From: Providencia hangzhouensis
Lineage (GTDB): Bacteria; Pseudomonadota; Gammaproteobacteria; Enterobacterales; Enterobacteriaceae
Length of the DNA: 64,000 nucleotides
Direction of reading: 5' to 3'
Assembly (NCBI RefSeq): GCF_029193595.2
Contig: NZ_CP135052.1
Span: 2,418,001 to 2,482,000, forward strand
The position numbers and the translations under genes were made by a program. The notes below the pieces were generated by a model that was not told where the DNA came from, did no database searches, and worked only from the letters and a program-made list of their open reading frames with translations. Below are positions 8,462 to 17,146 of this stretch, piece by piece (positions within the stretch are counted from its first letter, which is position 1; every line of letters begins with the position of its first letter).

Positions 8462-9949
8462 ATGCGACGCCAACAGCATGCCCAGTTCCCATTACTATTA
8501 CTTGAAAAAGGTTACATTAAAGAAAATGTTTATCACACAATACGTAATGCCATCTTAGATGGACGTATTGCTGCTGGAATTAAACTTCCTTCCTCTAGAG
8601 CATTAGCAGAAATGATGGCGATCTCACGAAATTCGGTAATTGCTGGGTTTGAACGACTAATTGATGAAGGATACCTTTATTCCCAAAAAGGCTCAGGGAC
8701 TTATGTTTCCCCCCATATTCCTGATGAGTTAATTGGTGCCATAAGTAGCACTAAACAGGGTGACCAATCTGGATATCCTGCATTAAATCTGAATCCTAGA
8801 GTTTCCACTTTATCGAATTTATGGGAAAAATCGCGTCCAAATACCAACAAACACCAAATGTTTAATATCGGTATTGGTTGTGTGGACCAATTCCCGCATG
8901 AATTATGGGGAAGATTATTAGGTCGAGTTTGGCGTAAGTCCAAACAAATTATTACGCATTTTAATCACCCTGATGGGTATACACCACTAAAAGACTTATT
9001 GGTAGATTACGTCCGTTCGACTCGGGGAGTTCATTGTAAACAGCAGCAAATTATTATTGTTAATGGAACACAGCAAGCCATTAATTTAGCGGCAAAAGTC
9101 TTATTACAGCAAGGGGATAAAGTATGGTTAGATGACCCTGGCTATGATAGTGCGAGAGCTATTTTAACCGCTGCTGGTGCTGATATTGACGCTATTCCAT
9201 CCGACAAAGAAGGAATGGATATTATATATGGTGCGAAACACCATAAAACAGCAAAATTAATTTATACCACGCCTTCTCACCAGTTCCCTCTGGGCACAAC
9301 TCTCAGCTTACCTCGGCGTTTAGCATTATTGGATTGGGCGCAACAAAATAACGCATGGATTTTTGAGGATGACTACAATAGTGAATTTCGCTTTTTATCA
9401 AAGCCAATTCAAGCATTGCAAGGCTTAGATAATCATCAACGTGTTATTTATGCAGGGACATTTTCTAAAATGATGTACCCCGGCTTTCGTTTAGGTTTTT
9501 TAATAGTGCCAGAAATTCTGAGTGAGGCATTCACCATGATGAAATATTATAGTGATAGCCACTGTGGTTATTTAGAACAGGCCGCTTTAGCTCAGTTTAT
9601 CCAAGAAGGCCACTATGCACGCCATGTCAGAAAAATACGGAAGATATGTTACGAGAGGCAAAATACTTTTATCAATGCCATCAATCACTATCTCCCTCAC
9701 CTATTTAATGTACAGATGACGGATTCAGGCATTCATACTGTTTGTTGGGTGAAAGATGGTTATGATATTAACGTGATCCTTAACCAATGCCGTCTGTTGG
9801 GCTTTGGCGCACAACCGTTATCGCGCTACTGTATTCAAAGTACTCACCAAAATGCAATTCTATTTGGCTATGCTGCTCATTGTGAAAATGAGATAATTAA
9901 CAATATAAAATTACTCAGTGAACAATTGAGTAATATATACCCTAGTTAA
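8462..9949 (+). CDS. MocR/PdxR-family PLP-dependent transcriptional regulator
   Basis: 495 aa chimera: an N-terminal GntR-type winged helix (about 13-85; YHTIRNAILDGRI..G.KLPSSRALAEMMAISRNSV) joined to a class I aminotransferase-like domain (about 115-490). The PLP lysine is in YAGTFSKMMYPGFRLGF, with DDPGYDSAR and FEDDYNSEFRF also conserved. Such proteins usually control a divergent gene using PLP or an amine/amino acid ligand; here that is the SSAT-like acetyltransferase. ATG 8462 has AGGA upstream. Confidence 0.93.
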   Translation: MRRQQHAQFPLLLLEKGYIKENVYHTIRNAILDGRIAAGIKLPSSRALAEMMAISRNSVIAGFERLIDEGYLYSQKGSGTYVSPHIPDELIGAISSTKQGDQSGYPALNLNPRVSTLSNLWEKSRPNTNKHQMFNIGIGCVDQFPHELWGRLLGRVWRKSKQIITHFNHPDGYTPLKDLLVDYVRSTRGVHCKQQQIIIVNGTQQAINLAAKVLLQQGDKVWLDDPGYDSARAILTAAGADIDAIPSDKEGMDIIYGAKHHKTAKLIYTTPSHQFPLGTTLSLPRRLALLDWAQQNNAWIFEDDYNSEFRFLSKPIQALQGLDNHQRVIYAGTFSKMMYPGFRLGFLIVPEILSEAFTMMKYYSDSHCGYLEQAALAQFIQEGHYARHVRKIRKICYERQNTFINAINHYLPHLFNVQMTDSGIHTVCWVKDGYDINVILNQCRLLGFGAQPLSRYCIQSTHQNAILFGYAAHCENEIINNIKLLSEQLSNIYPS

Positions 9950-10042
9950 ACAAAAATGATTTTCAGCGTTTATCCGATAGCGCGAATTCTTCTAATCTTT
10001 ATAACTATACCTTAATAGCATTGTTTATATTGAGGTACTTTT

Positions 10043-10624
10043 ATGACAAAAATAAATTATCCCCATGAGTACGAAGTTGGCGATGTTGTCTTTACCAGTA
10101 TTGGGACTGAGCTATTTCGCCAAATAGCCTCGGCATCTTTATGTTGGAGTAATCATGTTGGCATGATTGTAGGTCACAATGGTGAAGATTATTTAATTGC
10201 AGAAAGTCGCGTTCCCCTTTCAACAACCACGACCTTATCGCGGTTTATTGCCCGTTCGTCTGACAATCGTTACAGTGTACGCCGATTTTCCCATACATTA
10301 ACAAGTGAACAAAAATCCGCATTAGTCGCCGAAGTTCCTGCTCGTTTAAATAAGTTTTATCACACGGGATTTAATTATGAGTCTTCTAGGCAGTTTTGTT
10401 CAAAGTTTGTTTTCGATATTTATCAATCTGCGTTATCAGTTCAAATAGGGGAATTAGAAACCTTCAAGGAATTATTAACTAAAAACCCGAATGCAAAATT
10501 AAATTTTTGGAAGTTATGGTTTATTGGGCAAATTCCATGGGAACGTAAAACTGTTACTCCTGCAAGTTTATGGCATCACCCTGAATTATCATTAATTTAT
10601 CGCAGCCATGATGACATTCATTAA
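10043..10624 (+). CDS. yebB: YebB-like protein, permuted papain-like (YiiX/YebB) family
   Basis: 193 aa, closely similar to E. coli YebB through [62 protein letters not shown] and [17 protein letters not shown]. The family has a circularly permuted NlpC/P60-like fold with a His in the NHVG segment and Cys in RQFCSKFV as likely catalytic residues. The physiological substrate is not known. GAGG precedes ATG 10043. Confidence 0.9.
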   Translation: MTKINYPHEYEVGDVVFTSIGTELFRQIASASLCWSNHVGMIVGHNGEDYLIAESRVPLSTTTTLSRFIARSSDNRYSVRRFSHTLTSEQKSALVAEVPARLNKFYHTGFNYESSRQFCSKFVFDIYQSALSVQIGELETFKELLTKNPNAKLNFWKLWFIGQIPWERKTVTPASLWHHPELSLIYRSHDDIH

Positions 10625-10645
10625 TTAGCGATATTGATATTTGAC

Positions 10646-10676
10646 TAAGCCACTCAACGTATATAAGAGTGGCTTA
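10646..10676. terminator. Hairpin downstream of yebB
   Basis: TAAGCCACTC and GAGTGGCTTA form a perfect 10-bp stem with an 11-base loop. No long T run follows, so it may act as a weak terminator or mRNA-end structure. A second weaker hairpin (AGTAAAG...CTTTACT) lies at about 10755-10785. Confidence 0.6.
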
Positions 10677-10821
10677 ACATGATGCCTTAATCTTTATCAA
10701 TCAATAAGCATTGCATCGCCATTAAACAAATTTGCTGTAATAGCCAGTTATTATAGTAAAGCCTCTTCTATTAGAGACTTTACTTTGCCTACCTGTACTG
10801 GAATTGCGTGGGTTATCGCGA

Positions 10822-11169
10822 TTATTTTTTCTTATTTAGCATCGATTTCAAGTCAGCAAACGGGTTATAAGTTGCTGCTTCAATATCATTTTGTGCATCT
10901 TCCCCTGCCACGACATTAGTGCCATACATTTCAGCTTCTGTGTACTTCGAATGCTCATGATCATGGCAAAATAAACACAATAGTTCCCAATTGCTGCCAT
11001 CTTCAGGGTTATTGGTATGATCATGGTCGATATGATGCACAGTTAATTCACGTAAATTTGAATACACAAACTCACGAGTACAGCGTCCACAAACCCATGG
11101 GTAAATTTTAAGTGCTTTTTCACGATAGCCACTTTCTAATCGCGCATAGTTTTTAGGGATCAAAGCCAT
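10822..11169 (-). CDS. yajD: YajD, HNH nuclease family protein
   Basis: 115 aa, the same length as E. coli YajD and nearly identical across ARLESGYREKALKIYPWVCG, SNLRELTVHHIDHDHTNNP and the C-terminal YNPFADLKSMLNKKK. The Cys-x2-Cys (CGRC) and Cys-x2-Cys (CLFC) pairs and the VHHIDHDH core are the HNH zinc and catalytic motif. Its role in the cell is not established. An upstream extension to 11298 lacks similarity, so ATG 11169 with AGGA upstream is used. Confidence 0.93.
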   Translation of the reverse strand: MALIPKNYARLESGYREKALKIYPWVCGRCTREFVYSNLRELTVHHIDHDHTNNPEDGSNWELLCLFCHDHEHSKYTEAEMYGTNVVAGEDAQNDIEAATYNPFADLKSMLNKKK

Positions 11170-11341
11170 TGCCGATATTCCTATTAAAAATAGTAATTTT
11201 AAGATAATACGCCTAATATACCTCAATTCAGAGCAAAAAAAGAAACTCAAAACAACAAAAAACCCAGATATGATGACATCGCCAACTTTATAGGGCATGT
11301 CATCAACTCCGGGCTAATTTATTAGTTAGTTTTTACTTAGA

Positions 11342-12373
11342 TTACTTATTCAACAATTCTGTACGGATAATCTCAGCCCCTGCACTTAATGCATTAAGTT
11401 TACCCGTTGCGACCCGTCGAGATAATGGTGCCATACCACAGTTTGTTGATGGATAAAGTTTATCAGCATCCACAAATTGCAACGCTTTACGTAACGTATT
11501 GGCGACTTCTTCTGGTGTTTCGATGATATTGCTAGCCACATCAATCGCCCCCACCATCACTTTTTTACCGCGAATAAGCTCAATTAAATCCATAGGAACA
11601 TGGGAGTTATGGCATTCTAAGGAGATAATATCAATATTTGAGGTTTGCAGTTTTGGGAAAGCCTCTTCATATTGCCGCCACTCAGAACCCAGTGTCTTTT
11701 TCCAGTCAGTATTAGCTTTGATGCCGTATCCATAACAAATGTGAACTGCTGTCTCACATTTCAGCCCTTCAATGGCTCTTTCTAACGCAGCCACCCCCCA
11801 ATCGTTTACTTCATCAAAAAACACATTAAAAGCCGGCTCATCAAACTGAATAATATCAACGCCCGCGGCTTCAAGCTCTTTTGCTTCTTGATTCAATATT
11901 TTAGCGAACTCCCATGCCAGTTTTTCACGACTTTTATAATGGTTATCATACAGTGTATCAATCATCGTCATCGGCCCAGGAAGCGCCCATTTAATCGGCT
12001 GTTTTGTTAGCTTACGTAAAAATTTAGCATCTTCCACAAAAACAGGTTTTTGGCGTTCAACCGCTCCAACTACCGTCGGCACGCTCGCATCATAACGATC
12101 ACGAATTTTAACCACTTCACGCTTTGCAAAATCAACACCACTGAGGTGTTCAATAAATGTCGTCACAAAATGCTGGCGTGTTTGCTCGCCATCGCTAACA
12201 ATATCAATCCCAGCACGTAGTTGATCTTCAAGGGATAAGCGCAATGCGTCTTGTTTTCCCTCGATGAGTTCTTCATTTTGCAGCTTCCAAGGAGACCAAA
12301 GCGTCTCAGGTTCAGCAAGCCAAGAAGGTTTTGGTAAGCTGCCCGCGGTAGATGTTGGTAATAATGTTTTCAT
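11342..12373 (-). CDS. mesD: Core-MetE folate-independent methionine synthase MesD
   Basis: 343 aa, only the C-terminal catalytic half of cobalamin-independent methionine synthase. Zinc-site residues are visible: His and Cys in VHICYGYG (about 220), Glu in SLECHNSH and Cys in STNCGMAP. It lacks the N-terminal folate-binding half of MetE. The directly preceding gene encodes a DUF1852 protein; the MesD family described from Acinetobacter requires such a partner (MesX) and oxygen. ATG 12373 has AAGG upstream and follows mesX by 29 bases, so the two form one operon. Confidence 0.88.
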   Translation of the reverse strand: MKTLLPTSTAGSLPKPSWLAEPETLWSPWKLQNEELIEGKQDALRLSLEDQLRAGIDIVSDGEQTRQHFVTTFIEHLSGVDFAKREVVKIRDRYDASVPTVVGAVERQKPVFVEDAKFLRKLTKQPIKWALPGPMTMIDTLYDNHYKSREKLAWEFAKILNQEAKELEAAGVDIIQFDEPAFNVFFDEVNDWGVAALERAIEGLKCETAVHICYGYGIKANTDWKKTLGSEWRQYEEAFPKLQTSNIDIISLECHNSHVPMDLIELIRGKKVMVGAIDVASNIIETPEEVANTLRKALQFVDADKLYPSTNCGMAPLSRRVATGKLNALSAGAEIIRTELLNK

Positions 12374-12402
12374 AATAATTGACCTTAAATTTTTATAATT
12401 AA

Positions 12403-13380
12403 TCAAAGCGCGTAGTTAGCAGACCATTGCTCTAGAATATGCTTATAGGGTTCAATAAAGTGTTCTTCCGTATATTTCCCTTGCTCAATAGCCAATCGGC
12501 TACGTTCTTCGCGGTCATAAACAATTTTTGTTAATGAATAATCTTGGTTCGTCAAACTCGGTTGATAGCGTGGTCCCGCAACGGAGTTCGCATTGTAAAT
12601 CTCTGGGCGATAAATCTTCTGGAATGTTTCCATCGTGCTAATCGTACTAATTAATTCAATATTGCTGTAATCACTCAGCAGATCTCCCGTAAAATAAAAT
12701 GCCAGCGGTGCAACACTATTTTGAGGCATGAAATAACGAACCTGTAATCCCATCTTTTTAAAATATTGATCCGTTAATGAAGCCCCATTTTGCTGATATT
12801 CAATACCCAATATAGGATGTTGATTCCCAGTTCGGTGATAAATGTCTTTATTGGAGACGCTTAAACATATTACTGGCGCCTTACTAAAATGCGCTTTATA
12901 TTCGCTAGAATTCACAAAATATTTAAAGATATTCCCATGCAAGTCACCAAAGTTTTCTGGAATACTAAAACTTGCTTGGTCCTTATTGTGGTCTAACAAT
13001 AAAACACTAAAATCATAATCACGCACATAAGATGAAAAGTTATTTCCGACAATACCCTCAGTTCGTTCACCTGTTTTATGATCAATAATATTAGTTTTTA
13101 ATATTTCAATCACAGGGAACCTATTACTATTTTCTTCAACACTCATCTCGACAGAAATAATTTCCAACTCGATTGAATAACGGTCGCTTTTAGGGTTATC
13201 CCAATAGGCTAATGTATTGAAACGGTTGTTCATCATGACAAGCGTGTTACGCAAATTTTCTTGGCGATTTTCCCCTCTGGCTAAATTAGCAAAGTTAGTT
13301 GTAATACGTGTATTTTCAGAAGGATTATAATTTTCATCAAAAAGACTACTTTTAATCGTAAATGTAAAATTTTTGTTCAT
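12403..13380 (-). CDS. mesX: DUF1852 protein MesX, partner of MesD
   Basis: 325 aa, soluble, starting MNKNFTFTIKSSLFDENYNP. The DUF1852 assignment comes from the characteristic N terminus (TTNFANLARG), RYSIELEIISVEMS, GNQHPILGIEYQQ and its position directly before a core-MetE gene. MesX is required for MesD-dependent methionine synthesis in Acinetobacter baylyi; the chemistry and methyl donor are unresolved. It is the first gene of the mesX-mesD operon; the ribosome-binding site is weak. Confidence 0.85.
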   Translation of the reverse strand: MNKNFTFTIKSSLFDENYNPSENTRITTNFANLARGENRQENLRNTLVMMNNRFNTLAYWDNPKSDRYSIELEIISVEMSVEENSNRFPVIEILKTNIIDHKTGERTEGIVGNNFSSYVRDYDFSVLLLDHNKDQASFSIPENFGDLHGNIFKYFVNSSEYKAHFSKAPVICLSVSNKDIYHRTGNQHPILGIEYQQNGASLTDQYFKKMGLQVRYFMPQNSVAPLAFYFTGDLLSDYSNIELISTISTMETFQKIYRPEIYNANSVAGPRYQPSLTNQDYSLTKIVYDREERSRLAIEQGKYTEEHFIEPYKHILEQWSANYAL

Positions 13381-13808
13381 CGTCTCGTCACACCCTAAAT
13401 TCCAAGATGGAAACTCAATTGACTTCTTGATTTTTTAGAAGTTTTAGTTGCCCATTCATCAATCTTTATGTTGTAAATACGTTAATTCGTTTACGTTATC
13501 TAATTTATGCCAGAGCTGTTGATTGAGTGAAAGCGACTTAATTTCATTTCGAACATGAACGATTTTCATGATCATCTATTTCACTTATTTTAATTATGTG
13601 ACGAAGAACTAAGAAATATTATTTTTCATTATAATTCATGATGTTAAGTATATTGCATGGACAATTTCCTAGAGGGGATGAATATTCGACTCGAAGACTT
13701 AAACATTGGTTAGTGAAATAAATTTATTTAGTGCATTTAGAAAACACTTAGGTCATACAGTCTAAGTTACTAACTAAAATTAACTACAATAATAAAAGGT
13801 GGCACAGT
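13381..13808. other. Intergenic region between mesX and attL
   Basis: 428 AT-rich bases holding the mesX promoter on the minus strand. ACTTCT and AGAAGT arms (about 13421-13442) could pair, but I see no convincing tandem MetJ boxes, riboswitch or coding sequence. Confidence 0.4.
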
Positions 13809-13940
13809 ATTATGCACAAAAAAAAGGCACTCGCCCCCGAGTGCCTTTTGACTACAACTCACTGAATATAAAGTAAATTATACCTATTCAGCGGTTCTGG
13901 TACTTGTGCGGATCAGGTAATCAAATGCGCTAAGTGCGGC
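13809..13940. repeat. attL: attL: 132-bp direct repeat with attR
   Basis: Matches 49890-50021 at 129 of 132 positions (differences at 13815, 13881 and 13914). It contains the ahpF terminator hairpin GGCACTCG-CCCC-CGAGTGCC and a copy of the last 18 codons and stop of ahpF, cut off exactly where identity with attR ends. One of the differences is a synonymous Leu codon change (CTG/CTA). The repeat marks the left end of the prophage. Confidence 0.93.
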
Positions 13941-13992
13941 GTTCTAAAAGTGAGTTAAACAATTGATTTAAATGGATTTAGTCAATGGTTGA

Positions 13993-14011
13993 TGTCCACA
14001 TATTGACCACA
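13993..14011. promoter_or_regulatory. Left-arm integrase binding-site pair (putative)
   Basis: TGTCCACA at 13993 and TTGACCACA at 14003 place GTCCAC/GACCAC 11 bp apart. The same 11-bp-spaced pairs occur twice near attR (49764-49781 and 49831-49850). The distribution on both sides of the core fits arm-type integrase sites. Confidence 0.6.
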
Positions 14012-14016
14012 CTTAT

Positions 14017-14047
14017 AAAGCCTCTTTTGATAAGAGGCTTTGTTTTT
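14017..14047 (+). terminator. Intrinsic terminator near the left prophage end
   Basis: AAAGCCTCTT-TTGAT-AAGAGGCTTT is a perfect 10-bp stem followed by GTTTTTG. It would insulate the cargo genes from transcription crossing attL. Confidence 0.8.
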
Positions 14048-14269
14048 GCTTATTTTTCAATGGGTGGGAGGAGTTTTTAGACTGTTTAATCAAGGCTTCG
14101 ATGTCTACCATTAAAAATATAGTTCAATTAACACCTACAAAACTCGCCATACATAAATAAGGTTTATTATTCATGGTATTATTTGATTGTCGTCACATTA
14201 ATATAAGCTGTAGATATGTTACAAATATTACATTAATTTTTTTAATGTAATATATAATGGAATGTTATA
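14048..14269. other. Intergenic region upstream of darT
   Basis: AT-rich and without a plausible gene. TATAAT-like boxes just before 14270 suggest a promoter very close to the darT start codon. Confidence 0.4.
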
Positions 14270-14890
14270 ATGACGCTGCAAAAAATAGTTCAAGAGAGAA
14301 ATATTACTAAATTATTTCACTTCACTCATTCTGATAACTTATCTTCAATCATTCAGCGAGGCCTAAAAAGTAAAAAAGAATTGGATGATGAAAAGATTGC
14401 ACATAATCATAACGATGATAAAAGATTAGATGGGCATACAAATGCTATTTGTTTATCGATTAGTTATCCTAATGCAAAAATGTTCTATAAATACAGGCAA
14501 GAAAAACAAGGTGATTGGATATTATTAGAAATAAGCCCTACTATTTTATGGGATAAAGATTGTGCATTTTATCCAACAAATGCGGCCTCAAATAACGTTA
14601 GAATGAATAAAGTTTCATTGATGCAAGGTGTAAGTGCTTTCAATGCTATGTTTGAAGACAGTATATTTGCAATAGAAAGGTGTAGTACACTACCCACTGA
14701 GTTTACTACCGATGTGCAAGCGGAGGTACTTGTTTTTGATAGAATAGAAGCATCATATATTCAAAAGGTCATTCATCCAAATGAGGCCTCTGCAACTCGT
14801 TTTCGTTGCTTAGATACAACATTACAACATGATCATTGTGACCCTAATACTAAAACTTTTTATTCTCAAAGAGACTATTTTTTAGGATAA
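14270..14890 (+). CDS. darT: DarT-like DNA ADP-ribosyltransferase toxin
   Basis: 206 aa. The N terminus TKLFHFTHSDNLSSIIQRGL carries the DarT signature (NAD-contacting His, then NL..I...GL). ICLSISYPNAKMFYKYR and a late VQAEVLVFDRIEASYIQKV segment with the presumptive catalytic Glu also fit DUF4433/DarT proteins, which ADP-ribosylate bases in single-stranded DNA using NAD+. It is followed 3 bases later by the likely antitoxin gene. The region is AT-rich compared with the phage structural genes and lies outside the conserved P2 core, so it is cargo. Confidence 0.82.
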   Translation: MTLQKIVQERNITKLFHFTHSDNLSSIIQRGLKSKKELDDEKIAHNHNDDKRLDGHTNAICLSISYPNAKMFYKYRQEKQGDWILLEISPTILWDKDCAFYPTNAASNNVRMNKVSLMQGVSAFNAMFEDSIFAIERCSTLPTEFTTDVQAEVLVFDRIEASYIQKVIHPNEASATRFRCLDTTLQHDHCDPNTKTFYSQRDYFLG

Positions 14891-14893
14891 GTT

Positions 14894-15583
14894 ATGGCTG
14901 TTAGACCTGTTTTTATACCTATGTTTTATGAAAATGCATTATCTGTCACGAAAGATATTGATTTTAAATGGGCTGCTGGTATGGCTAAAGTACAAAAGCA
15001 AAAATCAATTAGGGCATTACATGAAGCTGCCAGTGCTCAAGGATTAAATAACTTATTAGAGATTTCTAGTAAATCAGAAGATGAGCAAGGTATAGCCCTA
15101 AGTGCATTTAACCTTAAAATCAAAACTAAATTACTTGCCAAAGAATTCACTGTTGAATCAGCATTTCAAGCAAGTAAGGTTTTCGAAAATGGAGGACCTT
15201 ATGTTGACTTATTAGATAAAGATTCAAGAGAGTCAAAGCAAGATATAAGGTTAAAAGAATCAGGAAACCTTACAGCTTTTAAATTTTATAAAACTACTTG
15301 GCCACTCATTCCTCGTACTGCCTTTTATGATTGGCTGTATTTAAGTGCTCTTAATCAAAATAAAAAACTAGCTGAATATTTGTTAAATTTTGATGGTTTT
15401 ACGGATATAGAATTTAATCCAGCAAAATCGATAAACTGCCAAGCTAGATCTGCAGCATTATACGTATCTTTAGTAAAACGACATATGCTGAATAACGCAT
15501 TATCATCTCAAAAAAATTTCTTATCCGTTTTATCATCTCATTACGGAGTTGAAAGTTTTTCTATACAAAATCAGTTATTATAA
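14894..15583 (+). CDS. DarT-associated NADAR-type antitoxin (putative)
   Basis: 229 aa. Conserved-looking blocks are DFKWAAGMAKVQKQKSIRALHEAA and LEISSKSEDEQGIALSAFNL, which I associate with the family found beside DarT1-type toxins and related to NADAR ADP-ribosyl hydrolases. It does not look like the macro-domain DarG. The 3-base gap to darT with AGGA inside the darT stop region implies translational coupling typical of toxin-antitoxin pairs. The family name is from memory of context and motif; the enzymatic activity is inferred. It ends 4 bases from the convergent ogr gene. Confidence 0.62.
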   Translation: MAVRPVFIPMFYENALSVTKDIDFKWAAGMAKVQKQKSIRALHEAASAQGLNNLLEISSKSEDEQGIALSAFNLKIKTKLLAKEFTVESAFQASKVFENGGPYVDLLDKDSRESKQDIRLKESGNLTAFKFYKTTWPLIPRTAFYDWLYLSALNQNKKLAEYLLNFDGFTDIEFNPAKSINCQARSAALYVSLVKRHMLNNALSSQKNFLSVLSSHYGVESFSIQNQLL

Positions 15584-15587
15584 ATTA

Positions 15588-15836
15588 TCAAAACATCTCC
15601 ATCTGTTTCTCACCCCGATGTGACCTAGGTAACTTTTCCATCGGGATTTCAAAGCCTTCTGGTAACTCTTGTGGGATTGTTTTGGTTAGATAAATTTCAA
15701 CTGAAGTAATGGTCGTAAAAGAACAACCACACAACAAATTTTGGCATTGGTGGTAACTTCTACGGGTTTCACTACTCATGGATTTACTGGTTTTGGTATA
15801 AGTCACAGCGCCACACTTTGGACAATTGAACGCCAT
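15588..15836 (-). CDS. ogr: Ogr/Delta-type zinc-finger activator of late genes
   Basis: 82 aa. The MAFNCPKCGAVTYT start, SETRRSYHQCQNLLCGCSF (second Cys pair) and acidic tail are diagnostic of P2 Ogr/P4 Delta, which bind upstream of late promoters and recruit RNA polymerase. ATG 15836 with AAGG upstream is used in place of a longer frame. It lies directly downstream of D as in P2. Its probable targets are the dyads at 17055 and 35343. Confidence 0.9.
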   Translation of the reverse strand: MAFNCPKCGAVTYTKTSKSMSSETRRSYHQCQNLLCGCSFTTITSVEIYLTKTIPQELPEGFEIPMEKLPRSHRGEKQMEMF

Positions 15837-15881
15837 TTTATAACCTTGGGTTATGGGTATGCCTGACGTTATTATAATCAA

Positions 15882-16988
15882 TTATCCATCGTTTTGCTCG
15901 TCATCCGTCATTTGAATATCTTTGATTTTTACTTCCAGTTCCAAATGGGTAATAAATCCGTTCCCATCAATGGTGTGTGTTACTCGGCTAATCACCCACT
16001 GGTGACTATCAATAGTCGGTTTAAAGCCAGTTACCGTCACGGGCATTTCAGGGTATAGGTCTGCGCGCCCCTCAGCCAAAGTGATATTAAATTCTGCCAC
16101 GCCCCTTTGTAATTTTGACCACTTAGCCACAGCGGCACGTTTAGCGGATTGCTCGTTTTTAAAGGTTTGTCGCATCACAAAAACGTTACCCTCAGCGCCC
16201 TCGATGTAATCGCCCTCTTTTTTGCTCGACTTCTCTTTTTTGGGCTTTTGCTTGCGTTTAAGATTGGTTTTCTTTTGTTTGCCGTAGTTCAAATCAAGCC
16301 AATAAGCTTGTACGCCGGTGTACGCTTGCCGGTCAGCCAACCTGAAATAATGCTTATCCCCACTTTCGCGCATGATGGTAATGACGGGCAATGGCTTGCC
16401 GCTTTGCGTGACTCCCTGATTAGGCACAATAAATAACAGACTGCCGTTTTTAATGGTGGCTATCGCGCCGAGCATTTCAGCCATGCGCGTTAAAAAGCTA
16501 ATATCACTTTCATTGGTCTGGTCAGCGTGGTCAATTTCAATGTGCATCAATTGTTTGCTGACCGCAGGTTTTAAGTTATAACGCCCCGCTATCGCACTCA
16601 CCACGTCAGGCACTTTGATATCGTGCCAGCTGTATTCCCGTTTGACGTTGAAGTCTTGCCGAAAGTCCGCGCTACGGGCAGTTACCGTGATTTGGTCGGG
16701 AGGGCCTGAGTGACTAATTTCATCAACGGTATACACCCCTTTATGTATTAAGGCTTCCCCCTGCCAGCCAAGGGAGACGGAAATCTCAGCCCCACGCGCC
16801 GGTAACGCAATTTTGCCGTCGGTATCATCGATAGTAAGTTCTAGCGTGTCAGCCTCAAAACCCCGATTATCCGTTAATGTTAATGACATAAGCCGGTCAT
16901 TGACGCCGAGGAGCTGCACGCCGCCGACCGTTAAATCAAATGCAGGAACTTTGACTAAATTCCCCTCTGCCCAATCCATAAAAGACAT
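15882..16988 (-). CDS. D: Phage late control/tail protein D
   Basis: 368 aa. P2 gpD, a tail protein at the tube-baseplate hub that resembles T4 gp27-like hubs. Motifs: FDLTVGG, LTLTDNRGFEADTLELTIDD, GVYTVDEISHSGPPDQITVTARSADFR, ESDISFLTRMAEMLGA and the VTHTIDGNGFITHLELE end. ATG 16988 is used because AGGTGG lies just upstream. It is divergent from FI, whereas in P2 they are codirectional. Confidence 0.93.
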   Translation of the reverse strand: MSFMDWAEGNLVKVPAFDLTVGGVQLLGVNDRLMSLTLTDNRGFEADTLELTIDDTDGKIALPARGAEISVSLGWQGEALIHKGVYTVDEISHSGPPDQITVTARSADFRQDFNVKREYSWHDIKVPDVVSAIAGRYNLKPAVSKQLMHIEIDHADQTNESDISFLTRMAEMLGAIATIKNGSLLFIVPNQGVTQSGKPLPVITIMRESGDKHYFRLADRQAYTGVQAYWLDLNYGKQKKTNLKRKQKPKKEKSSKKEGDYIEGAEGNVFVMRQTFKNEQSAKRAAVAKWSKLQRGVAEFNITLAEGRADLYPEMPVTVTGFKPTIDSHQWVISRVTHTIDGNGFITHLELEVKIKDIQMTDDEQNDG

Positions 16989-17054
16989 ATTCACCACCTA
17001 ACCGATTCAATATGCCTAGATTGTCGTCGCGCGCGTAGGTGAGCAATCATCCGT

Positions 17055-17078
17055 GGTTCTCATGTGCCTATGAGAACC
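17055..17078. promoter_or_regulatory. Late-activator dyad between D and FI
   Basis: GGTTCTCAT-N6-ATGAGAACC. The inner bases read TCT-N12-AGA, the same geometry as the TGT-N12-ACA site of P2 Ogr. It lies between the divergent D and FI genes, and an exact copy of both arms occurs at 35343-35366 between O and P. Confidence 0.75.
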
Positions 17079-17146
17079 CTAAGTACATGATTTGTTATCA
17101 AACATCCCTGAGAATAAAGATAAATAGACATCAGGAGATAATAACG

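Noticed and set aside
13381..13808. MetJ operator upstream of mesX
   Set aside because: Only isolated 6-of-8 matches to the met box and no adjacent tandem boxes.
17039..17146. N-terminal extension of the tail sheath gene
   Set aside because: Would be translated through the late-activator dyad and lacks a ribosome-binding site; ATG 17147 has CAGGAGA.
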